64,000 nt of DNA, taken from contig CM046858.1 in assembly GCA_025617745.1 (NCBI GenBank), forward strand, positions 34,480,598 to 34,544,597. Direction: 5' to 3'. Shown in pieces: positions 22,510 to 32,850 of this stretch (positions within the stretch are counted from its first letter, which is position 1; every line of letters begins with the position of its first letter). Below the pieces are notes generated by a model. The model ran no database searches. It saw nothing but the letters and a program-made list of their open reading frames with translations, and was not told where the DNA came from. The position numbers and the translations under genes are program-made. The stretch is from Heliocidaris erythrogramma. Taxonomy: Eukaryota > Echinodermata > Echinoidea > Camarodonta > Echinometridae.

Positions 22510-22813
22510 GCTTGTCTGTGAATGTATTTTGAGCAAGGAGGGGGGAAGGGGGGGGGGGGAATGGAGGGGTGGCGACATTTTTTTTTTCGCCAAACCTTCA
22601 GAATTCCCTCAGTAGGGGGCTATGGGGTTCCAGTTTCTCTCCATAATTCCGTGACAAGCAAAAAAAAAAGGGCTTCATTCCAAAGGGGGGGGGGCACAAT
22701 CGAGAAAATGGCGAATCGTCTATGGTCAAAATGCATACTTCTCTTCCAAAAGGGGGGCACGGGCCGGAAGTGCCCCCCCCACCCCCCTCCCCCCCCCCTG
22801 GATCCGCCAATGC
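22510..22813 (-). mobile_element. GGCGGATCC-type TIR repeat (MITE-like), left side truncated
   Basis: The right edge (22795-22813) reads CCTGGATCCGCCAATG, the complement of the left end of the repeat at 52779. Internal landmarks are shared: TGGAAGAGAAGTATG, a Cys-free G-rich tract and the GAAGGTTTGGCGA-type segment. I cannot see a clear opposite terminal repeat. Confidence 0.55.
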
Positions 22814-22929
22814 TCTGATCAATCACATCAGCCTCTTATCCCACCGAGCTGACGTCGGCATCTGAGCGCGTCGGGCTCATGTCGGCTCTGATAACCCATT
22901 TTTTCCTGGGAATATGAATTCAGCAATCG

Positions 22930-23370
22930 CATCGACTCTTGATTGACTCTTGGTACCGGATGAAAAAAAAATCTCTGCATACTTCCCAACCTCTTCCTTT
23001 TTTTACCCTTATACGTTTCTCAACATGCAGCGGGACGGCCGTGGACCCCTGCCCTATCCAATGCTTTTCAATTTATTCCTATGTCTACTACTTTCAATTC
23101 ACATTCTTTTCAATGAATACGAGCTTCTTTTTTTGTAAATAGATGAATTGTGACGGTACCGGGGTGGGTGAGCGTCTCCCTGCCTCTCAATCAGAGAATT
23201 TCTGGCCTCTGTTCGATAGGAAAATTCGAGAGTGGTCGTGCTTAATTTGTTGTTTTCTTTCTTACTTTTCCGCCAATGATCGTGCGTATGGGTTGTGCTG
23301 GCTGGGTAGAGAGAAGAGGGAAGCAGTTGTTCCCAGTAAGGCGGTCCATTGCCGGTTTCAATGGAGAAAA
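22930..23370 (+). repeat. Left arm of a distant inverted repeat
   Basis: The reverse complement matches about 26990-27390. Landmarks are TCTACTACTTTCAATTCACA, the poly-T GTAAATAGATGA block, GTGACGGTACC, and the GATCGTGCGTATGGGTTGTG block. The arms are about 3.6 kb apart. No gene. Confidence 0.75.
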
Positions 23371-23956
23371 ATATGTGTTTGCTGATGCTGCAAAATAGTT
23401 CTTGCGCATACGAAACTAGGTCTAGTCGAAAGTATATTGAGGATTAGCGAAATGTCCTTCTCCTCGGTAAAAATCCGCATAGATCGCTGTGATATGTGTA
23501 AGTTGTACTGAATAGCTAACGCGTACATGTTTTGCGCTATGTGTATCCTCATCCTGCAATCTGCTGTCTGACGCCGTACCATAGACGTATTATAGAACGA
23601 AGCAATTTCATCTTTATTATGGATGACACTTTCAGTATTTCGGAGTAAACGACAGATATCTCAATTCTAAATGTGGAGGAAGATTTGGAGCCGACTGCCT
23701 GTAAGTGTAAATGCTCTGGAAGCTGCTGATACAAAACGGGCTAGTCTAGTTCTAGTCACAGTTATACGCCGGGTGCGCAACTATGGTGCGCACACACGTA
23801 CACACGGGGTTTGTATAGCTCATTATAGCTTCATGGTTTTATGGACAAATTAATTAAAAACTTCTAGAACTAGACTAGTGCTGACCCCTCGCCGACTTGG
23901 CTGCTCGAGAGAATTAGATGTCATCGTTTGTCATGATAATGCAATTCTTACAGCAA
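23371..23956 (+). other. Unassigned stretch, nothing recognised
   Basis: Mixed-composition DNA without a convincing frame. The motif TCTAGAACTAGACTAG / CTAGTCTAGTTCTAG is present as an imperfect inverted repeat (about 23740-23756 and 23862-23878). Confidence 0.4.
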
Positions 23957-24105
23957 CAGGGGCGTATCCAGGATTTCCCAATGGGAGGGGGGCGCCAGGC
24001 ATTATTGATCGCCGTCCTGCCCTTTGGAAAATTTTTGCTTCTGAAGAAGGGCTGAGATGCAAAATAATCCTATATGTGACCAAGTTTGAAGCCTATTTAA
24101 TGAAC

Positions 24106-24140
<35 letters not shown>

Positions 24141-24199
24141 GACAGCCAGGGGGGGGGGGGGGGGCACGCCTGTTGCGCCACCCCCTGGATACGCCACTG
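23957..24199. mobile_element. Second hAT-type MITE of the 18633 family
   Basis: The left end GGGGCGTATCCAGG and right end CCTGGATACGCCACTG are inverted repeats, and the interior shares TTGGAAAATTTTTGCTTCTG with 18633-18906. The 8-bp CAGCAACA occurs at 23951-23958 and 24200-24207, overlapping the expected first two bases of the element. A 30-base poly-T and a 14-base poly-G lie inside. Confidence 0.8.
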
Positions 24200-24491
24200 C
24201 AGCAACATGCGGAAGTTAAACTGAATCCTATCCCCGCTGCCGAATTTTGTAGATAAGTGTTCATAATTATTATCAATAGAATATTAAGTTTATAATTGAA
24301 ATATGACCAGAACCACCACAGCAAATACCGAGGGTGGTTTGCAAGGTTCACCGTGCGTGGGAATGGGTGATTATGACGCGTAGTATTTCTATGTTTACAA
24401 GTTCCGATACAGGCCATAGTAGCAAGCCGTGTACAGCTCCGTAGGCCAGATTGATAAGCCAAGGAGCTCGTACAGCTAGCCTGCATCATGG

Positions 24492-24871
24492 TGTAGATGT
24501 GGTGGGAGATGTGTGCCCATGCCAAAGGAGGTAGAGCATGTCAGTGTGTTGCCATGTCCGCACCTTCCTCACGACTGCTCAATACTTCACTGATGCATTT
24601 CACTGATGGAATGTCTTGGCTGCATGCATGGCAGCAAGCAACAATGTATTTCCAAAGGACATTCTGAGGTCGAATGAATCGTACCGGCATTATGTCTACT
24701 AACAATTCACGTATATCCACTAGGCCTAATATTCACCATGGGTACTTGGGAGCAGGAAACAGGAGAGTTGTTCCATCATGTGCTACACTGCCGATAAGGC
24801 ATGCCTATCCATCCCCCACGAAGGCTTACAAGGGCTTCGTCGATGGAGCTAGAATCAGGGCTGTCAAGTAA
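24492..24871 (+). pseudogene. P2RX7_C (P2X7 ballast-type) zinc domain pseudogene, 1 of 3
   Basis: Three shifted frames together give the order of the cysteine-rich domain found at the C-terminus of P2X7 receptors and as a stand-alone protein in many invertebrates. First is the zinc motif CRCGGRCVPMPKEVEHVSV followed by CCH (24492-24550). Then NESYRHYVY..QF appears near 24665-24695. Last is YLGAGNRRVVPSCATLPIRH and AYPSPTKAYKGFVDGA (24740-24855), ending in TAA at 24871. The LPSC/VPSC..IR..(Y/F)P....Y.GF signature is diagnostic. At least two frameshifts and internal stops make it a relic. No THAP gene is seen next to it. Confidence 0.72.
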
Positions 24872-25590
24872 AGTTTATCAATACAAAATTAAGATTACTC
24901 TATAATTCTATTATCGGGCCCCTTTTTTATTTCTTATTTTTAAAATAATTTCTGTCAATTGTTTGCACGATGGCCATTCACGAAGTTAGTGTCCAGTTTT
25001 TAAAGATCGATTCCCCTCTCTCGAAATCAGCCACAGAAAAGAAAGAGGAGGAGGGAGCCAGGGAGAGAGGGGGAGAGAGGAGAGAGAGAGAGAGAGAGAG
25101 AGAGAACAAGTGAGAGAAAATATCAAGGTCATGAGAGAAAGAGAGAGTAAAAGATAAGATAGAGAAACGGAACGTAAGTGAGAATAAAAGAGAGAGTGGA
25201 AGGGAATATTAGTGGGTGTAAGGCCATCGCCAGGGATCACCTCCGGGGCGCACCCGGCGCTGGCGACGGTAGCCCGCGGAGGTACACTGTACGATTTGCA
25301 ACTGGTGGTGCAGCTCAAGCAGATGCAACACGAACTTTTTATTCAAACTTTCCCTGGAGGAAACAAGCAGCCCACGTCCAAATTTATTTCTTTGTGTTCA
25401 ATCCACAAATTGTAAGCGCTGTGGATACGTATTCTCGTCTGACTGTCTCTCCTCTCGACCTCCATTTCGTTCGAAAACCGTTATTATTTTAGGTTTGTGA
25501 AGTTGTTTTGATATTCGTATTCATTCGATATTCATTTGATATCAATTTGATATTCAAAAAGGCCTAACATCGGATTTTTTTTGGACGTAT
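24872..25590 (+). other. Non-coding stretch with GA microsatellite and a GC-rich island
   Basis: 24990-25200 is purine-rich with a GA run at about 25080-25105. 25205-25330 is GC-rich and contains an open frame (25212-25415) with segments such as TLYDLQLVVQLKQMQHELF that I do not recognise. It could be an exon, but its edges and conservation cannot be judged here. Confidence 0.35.
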
Positions 25591-25965
25591 GCCTGGTGCC
25601 CACGGTCCCCGATCTAATGCCATGATGACCTTGACCTTGACCTTGACCCCTCAAGGTCACGGTCAAAAATGGCGCCGAAAATGAATAGTAGCTTTTTGAC
25701 GAACTGAAAGTGGCCCAAAATCCAAAATTTTTCCACCCCTGCCTGGCGCCCACGGCGCCTGATCTAACGCCATGATGACCTTGACCTTGACCCCTCAAGG
25801 TCACGGTCAAAAATGGCGCCGAAAATGAATAGTAGCTTTTTGACGAACTGAAAGTGGCCCAAAATCCAAAATTTCTCCACCCCTGCCTGGCGCCCACGGT
25901 CCCTGATCTAACGCCATGATGACCTTGACAAGGTTAAGGTCATCACGGCATTAGATCGGGGACAG
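25590..25965 (+). repeat. Tandem repeat carrying TGACCTTGA half-site arrays, with inverted end
   Basis: A unit of about 150 bp is present twice in full and a third time in part. Each holds GATCTAA(T/C)GCCATGATGACC, then TGACCTTGA copies, then TCAAGGTCACGG and AATGGCGCCGAAAATGAATA. The third copy turns round: TGATGACCTTGAC is followed directly by AAGGTTAAGGTCATCACGG and GGCATTAGATCGGGGA, the complement of the beginning. The whole is therefore bounded by inverted TCCCCGATCTAATGCC ends and may be a MITE. Confidence 0.8.
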
Positions 25966-26989
25966 TTCCTGGGTATTCAGTCTTATTTTCCCAAACAGCC
26001 CCGGGGAAACGCGAATAATCTCGAGCTCTTTCACATTCTGTGGATTTGCAACTACTGACGTTTATGGTAATATCCAGGGGCGTAGATGGTGGAGGGGGGG
26101 GGGGGGGTGTGCATCTCCCCAGAATTTTAGGTAGAGGGGTGGCGTGTACAATCATCCCCATGTTCCGATGAAATAAAACGAGCGAATATATGGCAATTAA
26201 GATATGCAATGCTAGTTATAAAAACAATAATAATTACTGTCGTATAGAAATCATTATAAGAGCAACCGAAGGTTAAAGTCAATGTCATAATTTGTTGGGT
26301 TTTTTTTGTTGTTGTTCAGGACAATGTAAAGATTATAGATTAAGGGTTAGGATTAAGGTTGGTTTACGTTTAGGATTAACAAAGTTAGACCGAAGCAATT
26401 GTCGCAGGAGCAAATGCCATACACCCCCCCCCCCAAAAAAAAAAAAATGTGGCCTTCGTCCCCCCCCCCCCCCACAACCCTTTAGATTGCCGTCTTTGTC
26501 TAACTCTATCAAAAAAAATCCAAGTTAAAGTCAACTTCAAAGCAGCTCTTCATAATCATCTTAGCAAGCAAAGACTCAAAATGAGCTCTTCTCTCTCTGC
26601 ACTATTTCCATCTGCGCACCACACACCTGTCTGATTGGAATGTGAGGCGATATTATATTTGAAGAAGAGAAGTAGAGTTTTCTAATTATCTCTAATTATC
26701 CATATCTGACATTCATACATACAGACACATACAAAGACTCACCGACCACCCCCTGCATGTGGTTTGTAATAAGATTTAGGTTAACCTGGGAGTTGGAAGA
26801 GAGATCTCTCTTCCATCTCCTTGGGTTAACGAAAAGGGTGTCTACAAGCCATAACAGCAAGAAAACAAAATGCCAAAAACCCCAAGCATTTGGTGTTGGT
26901 ATAGTGGAGACAGGAGGTGAACACGAGATACACCGCCCTTGGACACGTTTTCCAACCATTCGCACACGGATTTGAAAAGCAAAGACCAG
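25966..26989 (+). other. Repeat-like stretch without gene
   Basis: Contains a fragment starting CAGGGGCGTAGATGGTGG at 26068, poly-G (26096) and poly-C (26425, 26461) tracts, and a degenerate GGGTTAGGATTAAGG stretch near 26345. No coding frame is convincing. Confidence 0.45.
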
Positions 26990-27390
26990 GGGTAACTCCT
27001 TCCCTCTTCTCTCTACAGCCAGCACAACCCATACGCACGATCATTGGCGGAAAAGTATAAAGAAAGAAAACAAACAAATTAAGCACGACCACTCCCGAAT
27101 TTTCTTATCGAACAGAGGCCAGAAAATTGCTCTGATTGAGAGGCAGGAAGACACTCACACCTACCCGCCCCATCACCACCCTGGTACCGTCACAACTCAT
27201 CTATTTACAAAAAAAGAAGCTCGTATTCATTGAAAAGAATGTGAATTGAAAGTAGTAGACATGGGAAGAAAATGAAAAACATTGGACAGGGGAAGCTGGG
27301 GTCCAAGGCCACCTCATGTTGAGAAACGTAAAGGGTAAGACAAGGAAAAGGCTGGGAGCTATGTAGGTTGATTGATTTGTATACACATTT
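26990..27390 (-). repeat. Right arm of the distant inverted repeat
   Basis: Reverse complement of about 22930-23370 (see that entry). Confidence 0.75.
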
Positions 27391-29064
27391 ATTTCCTATC
27401 CATATTTAACAACGGAATTTACAAAGCAACGGAAATACAAAATGTTGAAATGAAAATGGAAACCATGGAAAAGACAGCATTTTTTTGTAGGTTGCCTGGA
27501 ATAAATATAATAACATATATTTCATAAAATATAATTTAAGGCGTCTATAAACATAATGCAATTATTACATTTTTCAAATTTGAATTTTTAAAGATGTTTT
27601 AATAAACAGAGTACACGAAAGAACAAATAAAATAAATAAAATAAGATAGGACATGACAAGACATGACAGAACATAACAAAAAGGAAAATAAATAAGACAA
27701 AACAAGACAAAGTTGCACCAAAACTTAAAAGGAGAGAGTAAAAGAGAGAGGAGAGAGAGAGAGAGAGAGGGGGGGGGTTGAACAATGGAGATGTGGGAGG
27801 TCTCCCTATATACTGACAGTTTGACTAATAGGTGACTTATATCTTGGATTAAATTCATTTTGAACCCTCTACTAAAACTACAATGTGTGAGCATAGGTTT
27901 TTCTTAAATTGCATCTAAACGAGATTTCCAAACTTTTGAACCAGTAAATATAAATGTTTCTTTTTTGTAAGCAATGTTCTCGTTTTGGGAAAGTGGAAAA
28001 GTGTTCAGGCTGATTAAAAGAAAATGCTCCTTGTATGCCGGAGGATACTTTGGATTCAGCAGCGGTAGCGTTCCGCCGCCGCGTCACATTCTTGTGTACG
28101 CACAAGCGGTCACATTTCTCGACGGATTTCTTTCAAACTTTGTATGGAGGTATCTTGGTAAAATCTGGAAACCAATAATTTCTGGTGATGCTGCCCCCAG
28201 TGAAGCATGTGTTGAAAAAATATGACTCACATAATTACATACAATTGCTATGATCTCTATTTCTGGGAAAGGGGTGCCAAATCGTATAGCTGCAGTAGTT
28301 TTGAAGCAAATTTTAACAAGATGTAACTGTTATCTAGGTAAAAAAAAATAAATAATACAATAATAACCCTTCATCCCATCAGCCATGGGCCCATGTCAAT
28401 ATTAAGTCGGTACTATATAGTACCGACTTAATGATACATAGGCCTATTTTTTTTTCAGTTGTGCATTCTCAAAATTATACTCTCAAAAGCACTTGAATGA
28501 AATGTTACCTGATTATAATTATTTCATTGTTTCTTACAAGAAAACCCAAACACCTCTGTCTGGTTATGTATTCCAATTACGTTACTTTATATATTTATGA
28601 GCCATACGCTATACATGCATGTGTCTGAGTGTTGGACACATCTATCGAATACTAAGTTCTGTTGCAGCATTTTAAAATACAACAAAACAACTCTAAACTC
28701 AATTTAAGGGGTTTAGGTGAACAAGTACTATTCACAATTATTCAATTAACTAGTTCAAAGGAAAAAGAAGAAAACTCATGTATTGTAGCTTTTCATAGTC
28801 TGGATATATTCAGTCATTCACATTACCAGGACATAAAAAAATGATGCTTAGGTAATCCAGACCTGTTTTAGGCATATTATGAAAGAACAATTGTCATGAT
28901 TTCTATAAATACTGCAAAGATTCATAAACACTTTTTCTTCACAGATGAAACATCATTCCCATTATTCTCAATATTCATTAGCACAGATTACCTGGCATTG
29001 TAGTTTACAAAGTTAGGTTTTTAATTTTTAAAAAGTAGTCTTCATCAAAGTATAGAGTGTAGAT
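27391..29064 (+). other. Low-information stretch, no gene recognised
   Basis: 27640-27780 is purine-rich on this strand with a GA run (27750-27770). 28040-28230 has higher GC and an open frame with no known similarity. A perfect 32-bp palindrome lies at 28401-28432. The rest is AT-rich without a clear signal. Confidence 0.4.
28401..28432. repeat. Perfect 32-bp palindrome
   Basis: The half-site ATTAAGTCGGTACTAT is followed immediately by its exact reverse complement, with no spacer. Symmetry stops at both outer bases (28400 T, 28433 G). Confidence 0.97.
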
Positions 29065-29410
29065 ATAGAACAGGAATATGGGTGTTCAGGCTGCAAAATG
29101 GTAAGGTAATCTTTACCTGGTATTATCAATTAAGCATCAAGAGGAACTGGAAATAATTATATCACATAGTAATTTCAAAAATGTAGTCAAAATCGTGATC
29201 GTTGCAAGACAAATGATATGTAGTTCGGTACATAATACTGCACTGTGATTTCTGTTGCAGGTATCCAATCTGTTAATTTACTATAACTATTCTGGAGATT
29301 GATTGTGCACACGTGATTAAAGTTACCAATCTTTTATTACAAAATCTTCTTGCTACATTGAGAGGTCAGTTACATATTGATGTGGAACAAGAGCTTTTTC
29401 ATTTGATGGC
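29065..29410 (+). repeat. Direct repeat X, copy 1
   Basis: Matches 47540-47870 in the same orientation (landmarks GGGTGTTCAGGCT, GAGCATCAAGAGGAACTGGAA-like, and TTGCTACATTGAGAGGTCAG). It lies just left of copy B as the other copy lies just right of it, so X borders the large repeat on both sides. Confidence 0.85.
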
Positions 29411-29475
29411 AGAATTCAAATTGTGAAAAAGCTTTCCATTGTCACGAGTTATATGCCTTACCGATTGATTCAATG

Positions 29476-30811
29476 ATTAGTGACTACCCCTTTAATATCA
29501 ATATTATCCCGTCGTGAAAACACGATAGCGTTTACCTAAATTATTTTGCCGCAAAAATTTATCTCTATACTCGTCAAAAGGAGGTAGACTAAACGCCCTT
29601 TTGGCTCTCAACGGACGATAGGAAAGCTTCACCAAATGTCATTTAATGTCTTTTTCACGTTTAAGCGATTATGACATGTAATATTATTTTCCTCAACTAT
29701 TCAGCAGTCATCCTGTACTGTAGTCAAGATAAAGTGGTGACAGTTTTTGACATTCCAATACTGTCCTCTATAAACTAATACCATGGAAATTAGTGCGGTT
29801 TGCATCGTACATAGTATGCGCCATAAGAAAAGTTTCAATTTGCCACAAAAATTTATCTATATACTCGTCAAAAAGTAGTTTTAAATCTTGCATCTGTAGC
29901 AGCATGCGGATACATGATTGTATAAAACAGGGGCCTACAGGCTTTCTTGGGAGGGGGGGGGGGGGGGCAGTTAAAAGCAGACAATACGTATAATAAATTT
30001 TAGTAATATCTTCCTGACAGTTTTGGCCCATAATATCTCGGTGGAGTTGAGGGTGAGCAATATTCATGTTCCCCCATCATTGTGTAAACCTTTTCCTCCA
30101 GAAAATATAATTTCAGCAGTGGTAACGACTCTCTTCATCAGATTGACTGAGGGGGGGGGGGGGGGGGGGGGGTGGGGGGGGGGGGGGGGGGGGATGGGAT
30201 GAAGAAGACAATATAGGCATAATCCCCCCCCCCCTCCCTTGTTTTTTTTTCTTTTGGGGTGGGGCGAATCCCCAGATATCCTGTTCTCCGTTTTCCCCAT
30301 GCCCATTTCTTGGTCAGTTCATTTTCTTTTCCATGAACCTTATGAGTACGACCTTCTTTTGTTCGAAATAGACGACTTGTAGTGACAGTGCAATGGAGGG
30401 GACGGGGGGGGGGGGGCATATTGTCTCAGGGCCTCTCATTCAGAGCACATTTCCATGCGCAGGGGAAAATAGATTTCTTTCTTTTACGCCAATGGTCTTG
30501 GATTCGTATTGTGCTAGCTGGAGAGAGAAGAAGAAAACAATTATTGCCTGTCTTCGTCTTTGTTTTTCTAAATCTGTCTATGGATGGTCTAAAAACAATA
30601 TCCACGCTGATCATTAGCAAGAAATTTTGGGAGTGTCCTGGTCTTCGGTCATCGTTTTCCAAACATACAGGGGAAATGCGAGTTTTGACATTCTGGGAAA
30701 TTAACCCTCTTGGTCAAATTTGATGGAGCGTATTCTTGAATGCTCGTTTAAATATAGTTACGACCTTCCAGTTTTGTTTAATATCATTATTAAAATGTTT
30801 TTATTGTAATA
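29476..30811 (+). repeat. Copy B of the ~8-kb repeat, first part
   Basis: Matches 3468-4775 from TAGTGACTACC onward. It carries longer poly-G tracts (29950, 30150-30193, 30403). It ends at the TA where the ATTCGG foldback element entered; the sequence resumes at 40502. No gene is supported. Confidence 0.88.
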
Positions 30812-31408
30812 AAGCAAGGGTTACACCGGAACCGAATCAGCTGCGAATACACCCGAATTTTCGAATTCGGGTGTATTCGGGAGCATTCTGTTCTCCCTCC
30901 CCGAATGGGCAAAAATTCGGGAGGTATTCTGAAACATTCGTGGAGGGATTCGGCTTGTTTTGAAATGTTCAAAACCATCCGAATACGCTAAAAAATGGTC
31001 CCGAATGTGGCCCCAACAAATTTCATTCGGGCCATATTCGGGATATATTCGGATGGAATTCGGCCGGATTCGGTTGGATTCGGGGAGGCATTCGGGGCAT
31101 TCTAGGCAGATTCGGGCTTCGACCCGAATCATCTAGCCAAATAGACCCGAATAACACGAATAGAGCCGAATCTGCCCAGAATGCCCCGAATAGCTCCCAG
31201 AATCCATCCGAATCGCCATCCGAATACAGAGCAGAATACAGGCGAATAAGCCGAATAGGCCAGAATACAGCCGAATAGCAGACGAATAGGTCCGGGAAAA
31301 TCATGTTTTTTTGAATTCGGCTATAATCTGGGTCCAAATTTGGCCAAAATCCAACGATTCTATGGCGAATTCGGGTAATTCGGTGGCGTATTCGGCGCAT
31401 TCGGCCAT

Positions 31409-32715
31409 TGTAACTACAGCTGTGTATAGTGATGCAATATATTCATTCAATATCTGTGTTACGGGTCTGATATGAGAGACTAGCTCATTACCCCCTTGCA
31501 GAAGAGATTTTCACTGCATGGTCAATGGGTCAATAAGCCCACGGACAGGGGTTTCTTTGTTCTGGTGAGCACATGTTTTGTGTAGAAAGGGTACCACAGC
31601 ATTTTAGAGTGCAACAGTGATGCAGAATGTTCATAGTTACAAAGTTGTAGCAGAAAGTTTCAGTTTGTGGATCAACTACAAAGGCCCAATTTGGTAAGCA
31701 TTTGTAACATTCTATTTGTATTAATAATAATAATAATAGGAAGATAATGCTTTCTGACTTTTAGTTAATTTGGAAATGTCTAGCTAAACATTTAGATTAT
31801 GAAGGAGATGCAATTGCAGTCATCGCCATTGTATAGTACAAGGTACATGTATTATACAGTTGAACTATAATGTATATCGTGAGGTGTACTTTCAATGTCA
31901 GTTCTATGCTTTGATTAGCTCAGCTGTATTATGTACGATTTCTGTAGTAACTATATTGATATTTTGCCCTAATACATGTAAAAAGCAGACAGGGGATATA
32001 GACGTAATGTAGAAGTTATAATGGGATAAATACAGCATGTTTTATAAGTCATGATTAAGAGTCAGGGAGAGGCAGTGTTTGCATAGGCGGCCACAGTGAG
32101 TGCAGCGGTCAATTGCTGTGTTCACACGATTACATACATGCGCCCTATTAGCTGATGGCGTGTGCTGTATATAATGAATGTAGGATGTGTTCACACTAAT
32201 GTTTAATCTTGTGTTTCAAGTGAACTCCGGGATTAAAGTTAATCTCTTTTTTATTCTTGATGGACTGTATTAGTAATTGAAAAATATATTTTTACTAAGG
32301 CATAAGCTGTTATAATTATGTTGAACAGAACATTTTGCTGAAGTTTCATTATGAAGTTAATTCAGTAGTTATGTAATAATCAAGTACATGTACATGTTTA
32401 TTTCTAGAGAGTGGACACATAACTTAGTGCAACCAATTCGTTTGTATCATTTTTCTATAGATTGTTATCTCAAGATAACTCAAGATAACTCAAGGTAACT
32501 CAAGATAAGTCAAGATGACTCAAGTACCAGAAGATGATGTTTACCCCAAAGTTGGAGTTCAGTCGGCTAAATAAAATAGAAGTCTGTTAGAACTTAGCAA
32601 GTGCTTCATACTTCGTGTTCATCTTTGTGTCTTGAAAATCTTGTGAATAACAACAGCTTGGACAGTAGTCTCAATCGAAACTCCTCTGAGTACAAGTAGT
32701 ACAGAGGCAGCCACA
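31409..32715 (+). repeat. 5' LTR of the BEL element
   Basis: 1307 bp with TG...CA ends. It contains a short tandem array of CTCAAGATAA units at about 32468-32520 and an AATAAA near 32570 that could serve as polyadenylation signal. A primer-binding site after 32715 is not obvious. Confidence 0.93.
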
Positions 32716-32850
32716 ATAACAATCAAACGGACTGTGATCTCAAAACCAGCAAAGGGACTGTGATCCCAAGTAATAATTGATTTGAATAATCATCAAGTGG
32801 AACGATCCACCAACCATTGTGGAATACGTTTGCCAGGAGATTTTTAAGTT

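Noticed and set aside
26330-26390. TTAGGG-like stretch suggesting interstitial telomere repeat
   Set aside because: The motifs are degenerate (TTAGGATTAAGG) and only a few units long.
30064-30419. Pro-rich frames on the minus strand
   Set aside because: Produced by poly-G tracts of variable length; the matching region of copy A has no such frame.
32468-32520. Regular short repeats resembling a CRISPR array
   Set aside because: They are 10-11-bp CTCAAGATAA units without spacers inside an LTR of a eukaryotic retrotransposon.
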